This document shows positions 7,254 through 13,081 of a stretch of 13,702 bases of DNA, in pieces. Numbering within the stretch: the stretch's first letter is position 1; every line of letters starts with the position of its first letter. The stretch lies in the NCBI GenBank assembly GCA_934101345.1, contig CAKOQV010000033.1:1-13702 (forward strand), written 5' to 3'. This DNA is from an uncultured Bacilli bacterium (GTDB lineage: Bacteria > Bacillota_I > Bacilli_A > RF39 > UBA660). The position numbers and the translations under genes were made by a program. The notes beneath the pieces were generated by a model that was not told the origin of the DNA, searched no databases, and saw nothing but the letters and a program-made list of their open reading frames with translations.

Positions 7254-8234
7254 ATGAAAAAGAAATTTTTTGTAGTACTAATTATGATAATGTTAGTATT
7301 ATTTACAGGGTGTAGTTTTGGTAAGAAAACTGAAGAAAATAAGGATGTAAGTGTTAGATATGATGGTGATGATATCATATATAAAACTAAGGTTAATGAA
7401 AATACAAATATGGTAAAAGTTTATGTTAATCTTGATCAAGCTGCTTTAATAATGAATAATAAAGAAGTTATTGAAATGATGGGAGAAGCAGGTATGTATG
7501 AACAAAAGTGGGAAGGTAAAGCAAAGAATAGTGATATATATTTCTTAAAAGTAGGAGGATATACTGATTATAGATGGGTAGCTCAAAGTAATAATTTTGT
7601 TGATAGCAGAATAGGTGAATCCGAAATATTTGCTAATGGTAGTTTAACTTTTAAAATTACTTCACCAATTGACTTTATTCTAAATTATAAAGATGATGAA
7701 TCATTAGATGGTACAGCGTATATTAACTCATTATTAGATAAAGTCTTTAAAGAATATACTTCAAAAATAGAAAATACTGAAATTGAAAATATATCTAAAG
7801 AAGATATGAAAGAATATATGATAAAGACTTTAAATGAAGAGAATAATGGTATACAAATTAGTGATTTAAATGTTGATGAGATATATGCAAGTCTAAGTAC
7901 TAATAGCAAACTTGCGGATAATTCATTAAACAAAATAGAATCTACTGCTTCATCTTCTAGTGGAAAAAGAGTATATGCACAAAATTACTTTTACGATAAA
8001 GAAGAAGGCGGCTTAGATAAAGTAGTATCAGTTAATTATAAGTATAAAATGGTTATAAATGACAAGACTTATAATGTTAGAATATTTAGTTTAAAAAACA
8101 CTACCCAGGTTTTTCCGGGAGATAATTCTATGGTTGTCTTTGAGGCAGAAGAAGATATAGAAAGAAATGATGGGGATAGATATGAACTTTATCTAGGAGA
8201 TAAAAAAGTAGGCAAAGGAATAGTTAGTGATTAA
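7254..8234 (+). CDS. Lipoprotein with SPFH (band 7)-like domain
   Basis: A 326-residue exported protein. Its N-terminus is MKKK, a hydrophobic segment (5-18) and lipobox-like FTGC with Cys20 as the likely lipidated residue. The -3 position is Phe rather than the usual Leu. No further membrane segment is seen, so the rest should sit outside the membrane. Residues ~50-212 follow the order of SPFH proteins of the YdjI/'virion core' type: a beta segment with VYVNLDQAALIMNN, then DIYFLKVGGY, then IFANGSLTFKITSPIDFIL (SPFH 'RAYGTFSFKVSD' position), then two helical segments ending GIQISDLNVDEI. This assignment is by eye and needs profile comparison. A Ser-rich linker (230-237) leads to an unrecognised beta-rich C-terminal domain (240-326). 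It is monocistronic, between its own promoter and terminator. Function is unknown. Confidence 0.72.
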   Translation: MKKKFFVVLIMIMLVLFTGCSFGKKTEENKDVSVRYDGDDIIYKTKVNENTNMVKVYVNLDQAALIMNNKEVIEMMGEAGMYEQKWEGKAKNSDIYFLKVGGYTDYRWVAQSNNFVDSRIGESEIFANGSLTFKITSPIDFILNYKDDESLDGTAYINSLLDKVFKEYTSKIENTEIENISKEDMKEYMIKTLNEENNGIQISDLNVDEIYASLSTNSKLADNSLNKIESTASSSSGKRVYAQNYFYDKEEGGLDKVVSVNYKYKMVINDKTYNVRIFSLKNTTQVFPGDNSMVVFEAEEDIERNDGDRYELYLGDKKVGKGIVSD

Positions 8235-8238
8235 CCTT

Positions 8239-8266
8239 AAGAGAAACTAATAATGGTTTCTCTTTT
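8239..8266 (+). terminator. Terminator after the lipoprotein gene
   Basis: AAGAGAAAC (8239-8247) pairs with GTTTCTCTT (8256-8264) around an 8-nt loop, followed by a short broken T-tract (TTCGTT). Confidence 0.7.
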
Positions 8267-8301
8267 CGTTACTTTACTTTATAAATGTCAAGTTTATTAA
8301 T

Positions 8302-8335
8302 TTTACTTTAAAAATAGAAAAAACTATTATATAAT
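8302..8335 (+). promoter_or_regulatory. Promoter region of ddl-ruvA
   Basis: There are two overlapping solutions. TTTACT (8302-8307), 17 bp, TATTAT (8325-8330) has the better -35. The perfect TATAAT at 8330-8335 has only TTTAAA at 17 bp. Either places the start within a few bases of the Shine-Dalgarno AAGAGGTG (8342-8349). Confidence 0.55.
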
Positions 8336-8354
8336 ATAGGTAAGAGGTGTTAAG

Positions 8355-9503
8355 ATGAAATTAAGTATTGGAGTAATATTTGGAGGAAGAAGTTTAGAAC
8401 ATGATCTATCTGTACTTACTGCCATTCAAGCAATGGATAATATAGATAAAGAAAGATATGAAGTAGTACCAATCTATATTACTAAAGATTTGACTTTTTA
8501 TAGTGGTGGTATGCTAAGATATATCGATAGTTATAAAGATTTTAGATTGATAGATAGATATGCTACAAAAGTTAACCTTATTAATAAAAATGGTAAATTT
8601 GTACTTCAAACTACAGGATTAATTAAAAGGGTATATAAAGAAATACATCTTGCTTTTCCAATGGTGCATGGTAAGTATACAGAAGATGGTAGTATTGTTG
8701 GATATTTAGAAACACTTGGTATCCCTGTAGTAGGTAGTGATATTTATTCTTCAAGTTTATGTCAAGATAAAGTATTTACCAAAGAGGTACTTAATGGTAA
8801 TGATATCCCAGTAGTAGATTATGTTTATTTTTCTGATAACGATTATAAGTTAGATAAAGAAGATATATTTAAGAAAATAGAAAAATTATCTTATCCACTT
8901 GTTATTAAGCCAGCAAGACTTGGTAGTGGTATTGGTATAGAGATAGTTAATAGAAAAGAAGAATTAGAGTCTTCAATAGAGAAGGCAATGAAGAATGATG
9001 AGAGAGTTTTAGTAGAAGAATATATTGAAGATAGAAGAGAATTTAATATGGCAGTACTTCTTAGTAAAGGTAAACTTATTGGTAGTGTAATTGAAGAAAT
9101 TATTAAAGATGAGCCATGTAACTATTATGATAAATATCGTAAAGATAATGAAGATGATACTTTTAAAAGAATCTTTCCAGCAGATATTTCTAAGGCTTTA
9201 ACTGATGAAATAGAAAAGACTAGTAAAAAGACTTATAAAGTACTTGCTTTATCTGGAGTAGCAAGAGTAGATTATGTGTATGATAATAAGAAGAAAAAAT
9301 TATATGTAAATGAAGTTAATACTATTCCTAATTTCTTTTCACATCATTTATTTGATGATAAGAATATTGATTATAGAGAATTACTTGGTATTATGATTAA
9401 AGAAGCAATTGATAAAATTCATAAAGAGAATGATATGGTAAAAGATATAGAGGATAATTTATTTAATAAAGTAACTTCTAAAGATATAAAGGGAATGAAA
9501 TAA
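8355..9503 (+). CDS. ddl: D-alanine--D-alanine ligase, divergent substrate loop
   Basis: ATP-grasp ligase that joins two D-Ala for peptidoglycan precursors in the cytoplasm; 382 residues, slightly long because of a ~30-residue charged C-terminal tail. Motifs are GGRSLEHDLS (10-19, with E15), HGKYTEDG (105-112), ATP-binding IKPARLGSGIG (184-194; K185, S191), omega-loop YYDKY, GVARVDYV (301-308, D306) and EVNTIP (320-325, metal ligands E320 and N322). Two positions depart from the family. The loop read as N-T-x-P-G in most Ddl proteins has Asn326 for Gly, and aligning SHHL (329-332) with E. coli DdlB SHSL places His331 at the Ser281 that holds the second D-Ala carboxylate. The GSS motif reads GSG. 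D-Ala-D-Ala is the default activity, but an altered second substrate cannot be excluded. ruvA starts 1 nt after its stop. Confidence 0.88.
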   Translation: MKLSIGVIFGGRSLEHDLSVLTAIQAMDNIDKERYEVVPIYITKDLTFYSGGMLRYIDSYKDFRLIDRYATKVNLINKNGKFVLQTTGLIKRVYKEIHLAFPMVHGKYTEDGSIVGYLETLGIPVVGSDIYSSSLCQDKVFTKEVLNGNDIPVVDYVYFSDNDYKLDKEDIFKKIEKLSYPLVIKPARLGSGIGIEIVNRKEELESSIEKAMKNDERVLVEEYIEDRREFNMAVLLSKGKLIGSVIEEIIKDEPCNYYDKYRKDNEDDTFKRIFPADISKALTDEIEKTSKKTYKVLALSGVARVDYVYDNKKKKLYVNEVNTIPNFFSHHLFDDKNIDYRELLGIMIKEAIDKIHKENDMVKDIEDNLFNKVTSKDIKGMK

Positions 9504-9504
9504 T

Positions 9505-10065
9505 ATGTATGGATATATCAGTGGGGAAATAAAAGAAATAGAACCTAGTTATGTTATTATTGATAATAATGGTATTGGATACTTAATATATGTACCTAAT
9601 CCTTATGGTTTTATAATAGGTAAAAATTATACTATATATACTTATACTAAAGTAGCTGAAGATGAATATTCTTTATATGGATTTAAAACTAAAGAAGAGA
9701 AAGAATTATTCTTAAAATTAATATCTGTTAAAGGACTTGGCCCTAAAATGGCTCTTCCTATGCTTGCTACTGGTTCTATTACTATGATTGAAGAAGCCAT
9801 AGAAACAGAAAATATTAATTATCTAAAGAAGTTTCCTAAGATTGGTGATAAAGTTGCTAGACAAGTTATTCTTGACTTAAAAGGTAAACTTAATGTTATT
9901 AATACAGGTCTATTTAAGAGAGAAGATCATTCTAATGAACTTACTGAGGCTCTACTTGGACTTGGTTATAAACAAGCTGATGTTAAGAAGATAGTTAGCA
10001 AAGTAAATCCAGAACTTAAATTAGAAGAACAAATAAAAGAAGCTCTTAAGTTACTACTTAAGTAG
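9505..10065 (+). CDS. ruvA: Holliday junction DNA helicase subunit RuvA
   Basis: Tetrameric Holliday-junction binding protein that recruits the RuvB motor during recombination and repair. The 186-residue protein has the N-terminal OB domain (MYGYISGEIKEIEPSYVIID, ~1-62), tandem helix-hairpin-helix motifs (VKGLGPKMA at 75-83; FPKIGDKVARQVILDLKGKL at 110-129) and the C-terminal RuvB-contact domain (ELTEALLGLGYKQADVKKIV, 145-164). The start ATG lies 1 nt past the ddl stop, so translation is probably coupled; GGGA about 11 nt upstream is a modest ribosome site. In most bacteria ruvB follows directly, but here the next gene is unrelated and sits behind its own promoter. Confidence 0.95.
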   Translation: MYGYISGEIKEIEPSYVIIDNNGIGYLIYVPNPYGFIIGKNYTIYTYTKVAEDEYSLYGFKTKEEKELFLKLISVKGLGPKMALPMLATGSITMIEEAIETENINYLKKFPKIGDKVARQVILDLKGKLNVINTGLFKREDHSNELTEALLGLGYKQADVKKIVSKVNPELKLEEQIKEALKLLLK

Positions 10066-10215
10066 TTTCTATAGATATGGCTTATATATTTATTTAAGAC
10101 TACAAACGAATATAAACATTCTAATTTTTCTTATGATAAGATGGGAAATATCATTATTAATTCTATTATTAATACATTGAAATAGTCCTCTTTTTATATT
10201 CTAACGAACGAATGC
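10066..10215 (+). other. Non-coding spacer between ruvA and the small gene
   Basis: About 150 bases hold repeat copy A and AT-rich sequence with a small direct repeat ATTATTAAT (10153-10161 and 10165-10173). No convincing terminator follows ruvA: the nearest inverted repeat, CTTAAGT/ACTTAAG (10045-10062), lies inside the end of ruvA and lacks a T-run. Confidence 0.6.
10071..10100 (+). repeat. 30-bp direct repeat, copy A
   Basis: Begins ATAGATATGGCTTATATATT and ends TATTTAAGAC. It matches copy C (10751-10780) at 28 of 30 bases, differing at positions 13 and 26. It lies 5 nt after the ruvA stop, on the left side of the small gene. Confidence 0.8.
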
Positions 10216-10244
10216 TTGACAAAAGTAATAAATTATGCTAAAAT
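10216..10244 (+). promoter_or_regulatory. Strong sigma-A promoter of the small gene
   Basis: A perfect TTGACA (10216-10221), a 17-bp spacer, and TAAAAT (10239-10244) with a TGC extension. This is the best promoter in the window. Transcription should start near 10251, leaving a leader of about 22 nt with GAAAGGGG (10257-10264). Confidence 0.85.
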
Positions 10245-10272
10245 ATGTATCACTTTGAAAGGGGAAATGATT

Positions 10273-10698
10273 ATGAATAATAATAAAGCTATTCCAAATG
10301 AAAATATAATTGGTTATAATAATAACAATATTATATTTAATCCTATGCAAATTGGAAATCACACTGGAAAGGAAAAAACTCCAAGAGAGGTACTTTCAAA
10401 TCTAAGTGCAAATGAACTATCTTCCTTGTTTGAGATAATCGATAGAGAAATGGGTTATTTAGTTTCAAGAATTATAACATTTGATTACATTTCAATTGGA
10501 AATAAAGAATATTTAGAGAGATTATCTTCTTATTACGAGGCATCTAAATTTGTATTACAAGAGCTTTCTAAAAAAGAAAGAATTCCTATGAAGCATTTTT
10601 TCTACTATACTAATATTTCTGATGTAGAAAGAATACTAGCAGAATATAGATTACTTTTTATTCAAGAAGAAACAAAGAAAAAAAGTTATAGAAAATAA
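10273..10698 (+). CDS. Small hypothetical protein in a repeat-flanked cassette
   Basis: 141 residues; I do not recognise the family. Residues 1-35 are Asn-rich and low-complexity (NNNKAIPNENIIGYNNNNII). Residues ~36-135 are predicted helical and charged, including ELSSLFEIIDREMGYLVSRI and a DVERILAEYRLLFIQEE helix, with a Lys-rich end. It has no signal peptide, membrane segment or cysteine. The frame extends upstream to a TTG at 10216, but that TTG is the -35 box. The ATG at 10273 is 8 nt after GAAAGGGG and is chosen over the ATG at 10267, which would be only 2 nt away. It has its own strong promoter and terminator, so it is transcribed alone. Direct repeats on both sides suggest it entered as a unit. 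Confidence 0.75.
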   Translation: MNNNKAIPNENIIGYNNNNIIFNPMQIGNHTGKEKTPREVLSNLSANELSSLFEIIDREMGYLVSRIITFDYISIGNKEYLERLSSYYEASKFVLQELSKKERIPMKHFFYYTNISDVERILAEYRLLFIQEETKKKSYRK

Positions 10699-10726
10699 TT
10701 AGTTTGAAATATAACTAATTTTTTTT
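10697..10726 (+). terminator. Terminator of the small gene
   Basis: AATTAGTT (10697-10704) pairs with AACTAATT (10713-10720) around an 8-nt loop and is followed directly by six more Ts. The stem begins in the stop codon. Confidence 0.75.
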
Positions 10727-10730
10727 ATAT

Positions 10731-10750
10731 ATAGATATGGCTTATATATA
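10731..10750 (+). repeat. Truncated direct repeat, copy B
   Basis: ATAGATATGGCTTATATATA matches the first 19 bases of copy A and abuts copy C, making a 20-bp tandem. Confidence 0.75.
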
Positions 10751-10780
10751 ATAGATATGGCTGATATATTTATTTGAGAC
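10751..10780 (+). repeat. 30-bp direct repeat, copy C
   Basis: Begins ATAGATATGGCTGATATATT and ends TATTTGAGAC. It matches copy A at 28 of 30 bases, in the same orientation, 680 bp away across the small gene. Its right end forms the left arm of the hairpin at 10769-10801. Confidence 0.8.
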
Positions 10781-10801
10781 AATGTTATTGGCTCAAATAA
10801 A
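10769..10801. other. Long imperfect hairpin without T-tract
   Basis: TTTATTTGAG (10769-10778) pairs with CTCAAATAAA (10792-10801). After an A-G mismatch, CAAT (10780-10783) pairs with ATTG (10787-10790) around GTT. That is 14 paired positions in 33 bases. No T-run follows on either strand, so it is not an ordinary terminator. TTGAGACAA occurs at 10774-10782 and again at 10814-10822. Confidence 0.6.
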
Positions 10802-10862
10802 CACTAATAAGACTTGAGACAAGGCTTATAGTGAATAAATAAAAAATAAATAAAAAAATATA

Positions 10863-10891
10863 TGTACAAATAATGTATCATGTGATACAAT
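10863..10891 (+). promoter_or_regulatory. Promoter of the tetR-liaF-liaG operon
   Basis: TGTACA (10863-10868), 17 bp, and TACAAT (10886-10891) with a TGA extension. A perfect TATAAT at 10891-10896 is an alternative -10 with a poorer -35. Upstream, 10831-10862 is almost pure A/T with A-tracts, resembling an UP element. Confidence 0.6.
10874..10889. promoter_or_regulatory. Palindromic operator, probable TetR autoregulation site
   Basis: TGTATCA, TG, TGATACA: a perfect 7-bp inverted repeat with a 2-bp centre. It covers the spacer and most of the -10 of the tetR promoter, 25 bases before the tetR start codon. The size and position are those of a TetR-family operator. That this particular TetR binds it is inference. 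Confidence 0.7.
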
Positions 10892-10914
10892 ATAATTATA
10901 GGAAAGGAGGATAC

Positions 10915-11532
10915 ATGGCAAAAGAGACTAAAATTACTAAAGATAAGATTCTAGAGGCTGCTTTTGATATAGTAAGAAGTAAAGGAATAGAAGAAGTAAG
11001 TAATAGAACTATTGCTAAGAAATTAGATTGTTCAATAAGACCAATATATTATCAGTTTAATAATTCTGATGAATTAAAAAGAGAACTATATAAAAAGATA
11101 GATGACTATTTTTATAAGTTTTTAATGAATAATATGACTGATGATATACCTTATTATAAACAGATAGGAATTAATTATATTAAATTTGCTAGAGAAGAGA
11201 AGAATTTATTTAAAGTACTATTTATGAGTAAGAGTGATTATTTACCTGAAAGATTTGTATCTAAAAATGAAAATAATTATAAAGAAATATCTAACTTAAT
11301 TAGATTAAGTACTAAGTTAGATGACAAAGAAATAAAAACTTTTCATATTAAGATGTGGATATTTGCTCACGGTTTAGCAACACTACTTGTTACTGATACT
11401 GTAGTACTAAATGAAAAACAAGTAGCAAGTTTATTATCTAGTGAATTTCAAGCCCTTATGTTACTTGAAGAAAATCCAGATAATAAATGGAATTTAGAAA
11501 AATATAAAGATTGGAGAGATAGAAATGAATAA
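10915..11532 (+). CDS. TetR/AcrR-family transcriptional repressor
   Basis: 205 residues with an N-terminal TetR DNA-binding domain: helix 1 DKILEAAFDIVRSKG (10-24), the helix-turn-helix at about 29-49 (SNRTIAKKLDCSIRPIYYQF), then SDELKRELY. The C-terminal ligand/dimer domain carries W148, H152 and G153 in MWIFAHGLATLL, the pattern of the WHG-type TetR C-terminal domain. The inducer is unknown. The start chosen is the ATG at 10915, 4 nt after the very strong GGAAAGGAGG. The frame is open upstream to 10873, but that part covers the operator and promoter. It overlaps the next gene by 8 nt, so it is co-translated with the LiaF-like protein. The palindrome in its promoter points to autorepression of the whole operon. 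Confidence 0.92.
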   Translation: MAKETKITKDKILEAAFDIVRSKGIEEVSNRTIAKKLDCSIRPIYYQFNNSDELKRELYKKIDDYFYKFLMNNMTDDIPYYKQIGINYIKFAREEKNLFKVLFMSKSDYLPERFVSKNENNYKEISNLIRLSTKLDDKEIKTFHIKMWIFAHGLATLLVTDTVVLNEKQVASLLSSEFQALMLLEENPDNKWNLEKYKDWRDRNE

Positions 11533-12205
11533 TATTAAAAATATTTTATGGGGAATTGTTTTGGTTATAATTGGAGTTATTATAGGACTTAATACTATGG
11601 GTATTACTAATATAGATATCTTTTTTGATGGATGGTGGACTTTATTTATTATTGTACCTTGTTTTATTAGTTTATTTACTAATAAAGATAAAACTGGTAA
11701 TATTATTGGTCTTTTAATAGGAATTATTCTATTACTTGGAATGCAAAATATTATAGATTTTAATTTAATATGGAAGTTCTTACTACCTAGTATAATTGTT
11801 ATAATAGGTTTATCTTTAATATTTAAAAATACTTTCAATAGTAAGATTAATAACGAAATAAAGAAATTAAATAATAAGAATACAAAAGATAATGAATACT
11901 GGGCTACATTCTCAGGACAAAGAATAGATATTCCTAATGAAGAATTTAAAGGGGCTACTTTAAATAGTGTCTTTGGTAGTATTACTTGTGATTTAAGAGA
12001 GGCTAAAATTAAAGAAGATGTTGTTATTAATACTAGTAGTGTCTTTGGTGGTATAGATATTATTGTACCTGATGATGTTAATATTAAGATTAAATCTAAT
12101 TCTATCTTTGGTGGAGTAAATAATAAAAAGAAAAATAATGAAGATAATAAGTATACTATCTATGTAAATGCTAGTTGTTTATTTGGTGGGGTAGATATTA
12201 AATGA
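11525..12205 (+). CDS. LiaF-like membrane protein (cell-envelope stress)
   Basis: 226 residues with four hydrophobic segments (about 7-25, 37-52, 59-75 and 82-100), a basic linker (101-122) and a soluble C-terminal domain (125-226). That domain carries the repeated FGG motif of the LiaF C-terminal family: FGSI (150-153), FGGIDI (174-179), FGGV (195-198) and FGGVDI (220-225). In Bacillus LiaF holds the sensor kinase LiaS inactive until cell-wall antibiotics or envelope damage act; here no kinase or response-regulator gene is present in the window. The ATG overlaps the tetR end (ATGAATAA), with GGAGAG 6 nt upstream of it. The next gene starts within its stop (ATGA). The role in envelope-stress sensing is inferred from family and domain order. 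Confidence 0.88.
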   Translation: MNNIKNILWGIVLVIIGVIIGLNTMGITNIDIFFDGWWTLFIIVPCFISLFTNKDKTGNIIGLLIGIILLLGMQNIIDFNLIWKFLLPSIIVIIGLSLIFKNTFNSKINNEIKKLNNKNTKDNEYWATFSGQRIDIPNEEFKGATLNSVFGSITCDLREAKIKEDVVINTSSVFGGIDIIVPDDVNIKIKSNSIFGGVNNKKKNNEDNKYTIYVNASCLFGGVDIK

Positions 12206-13011
12206 GTGCAGGACAAAGAATTATTAAGTCTCTAGCAGTTGCTTTTGGTTTATTTTTAACTTTTACAATATTCTTCTCTATAGTAGGAGGATTATATGCT
12301 TTTACTAGTATGTTCAGTAAAGATAATGTTATTGAAGAAAATACTAGTATATTATGGAATCAAAGTACTGAGAATATTAAGTATTTAGATATAGATGTTA
12401 ATTCTAGTAATTTGGTTATTAAGCCTGGAAATAGTTTTATAATAGAAACTAATAACAAACATATTAAATATAAAGTAGATAATAATGAATTAAAAATAAA
12501 AGAAGAAGGCTATCATCTTACTAATAGTAAGTTAAAGAGTGAACTTATTATTACTATACCTGATACTAAATTAAATGAAATTGATATTAATACTGGAGCA
12601 GGTAATTTAAATATAGATAGTATTAATACTGAGAAGTTAGATATTGATTTAGGAACAGGTACTACTTTAATTAATAATCTTTATTCAAAGAGAGCAGATA
12701 TAGATACAGGAGCAGGTACTTTTACTATTAATAATGGTAGTATTAATGATTTAGATTTAGATATTGGAGTAGGAGAAGTTAAAATTACTTCAAATATTAC
12801 AGGTAATAGTAGTATCTCTTCAGGAGTAGGTAAGTTATCTTTAAATCTATTAAATACTTTTGATAATTATAGATTTGAAGTGAATAAAGGTATTGGTAAA
12901 GTAATTATTAATGATACTGAGTTAGGAGACAATAGTACTCTTGGTAATGGCACTAATACTATTAAATTAGATGGTGGTATAGGAGAGGTAGTAGTTAAGT
13001 TTAAAAAGTAA
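12202..13011 (+). CDS. LiaG/DUF4097-like membrane-anchored beta-repeat protein
   Basis: 269 residues. A single hydrophobic anchor (about 10-35) is followed by an exported or surface-facing beta-rich domain. From residue 130 the chain has a regular 19-residue repeat marked by G-x-G turns at 132-134, 151-153, 170-172, 189-191 and 208-210, then looser copies at 230-232 and 259-261, each flanked by alternating hydrophobic strands (INTGAGNLNI, IDTGAGTFTI, LDIGVGEVKI). This is the DUF4097 (putative adhesin) pattern seen in LiaG-like proteins of envelope-stress operons. Its start ATG overlaps the LiaF-like gene's stop by 4 nt (ATGA), with GGTGGGG 10 nt upstream. No terminator stem is evident after it, so some read-through into the ABC gene is possible. 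Confidence 0.87.
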   Translation: MSAGQRIIKSLAVAFGLFLTFTIFFSIVGGLYAFTSMFSKDNVIEENTSILWNQSTENIKYLDIDVNSSNLVIKPGNSFIIETNNKHIKYKVDNNELKIKEEGYHLTNSKLKSELIITIPDTKLNEIDINTGAGNLNIDSINTEKLDIDLGTGTTLINNLYSKRADIDTGAGTFTINNGSINDLDLDIGVGEVKITSNITGNSSISSGVGKLSLNLLNTFDNYRFEVNKGIGKVIINDTELGDNSTLGNGTNTIKLDGGIGEVVVKFKK

Positions 13012-13050
13012 TAATCTTAAGAAAATATTAAAGTTTTATAATAAATAATT

Positions 13051-13059
13051 TGATATACT
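13051..13059 (+). promoter_or_regulatory. Possible extended -10 promoter before the ABC gene
   Basis: TGATATACT: TATACT (13054-13059) with a TGn extension and no good -35. Transcription would begin near 13066. The ABC gene may therefore be expressed both from here and by read-through from the tetR operon. Confidence 0.45.
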
Positions 13060-13081
13060 ATGTAAGTGATATGGAGGATTT

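Noticed and set aside
10141..10185. 14-codon open frame MGNIIINSIINTLK, reminiscent of short amphipathic peptides
   Set aside because: It has no Shine-Dalgarno sequence or promoter of its own, and a frame this short is expected by chance in AT-rich DNA.
10216..10272. Upstream TTG start for the small hypothetical gene
   Set aside because: The TTG is the first three bases of a perfect TTGACA -35 box and lies upstream of the predicted transcription start.
10831..10862. A-rich tract as a possible repeat element or origin-like AT tract
   Set aside because: It sits just upstream of the tetR -35 and is better explained as an UP-element-like sequence; there are no DnaA boxes or iteron pattern.
10874..10889. 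Palindrome as a terminator stem
   Set aside because: It overlaps the -10 box, has no T-run and only a 2-base centre, so an operator is the better reading.
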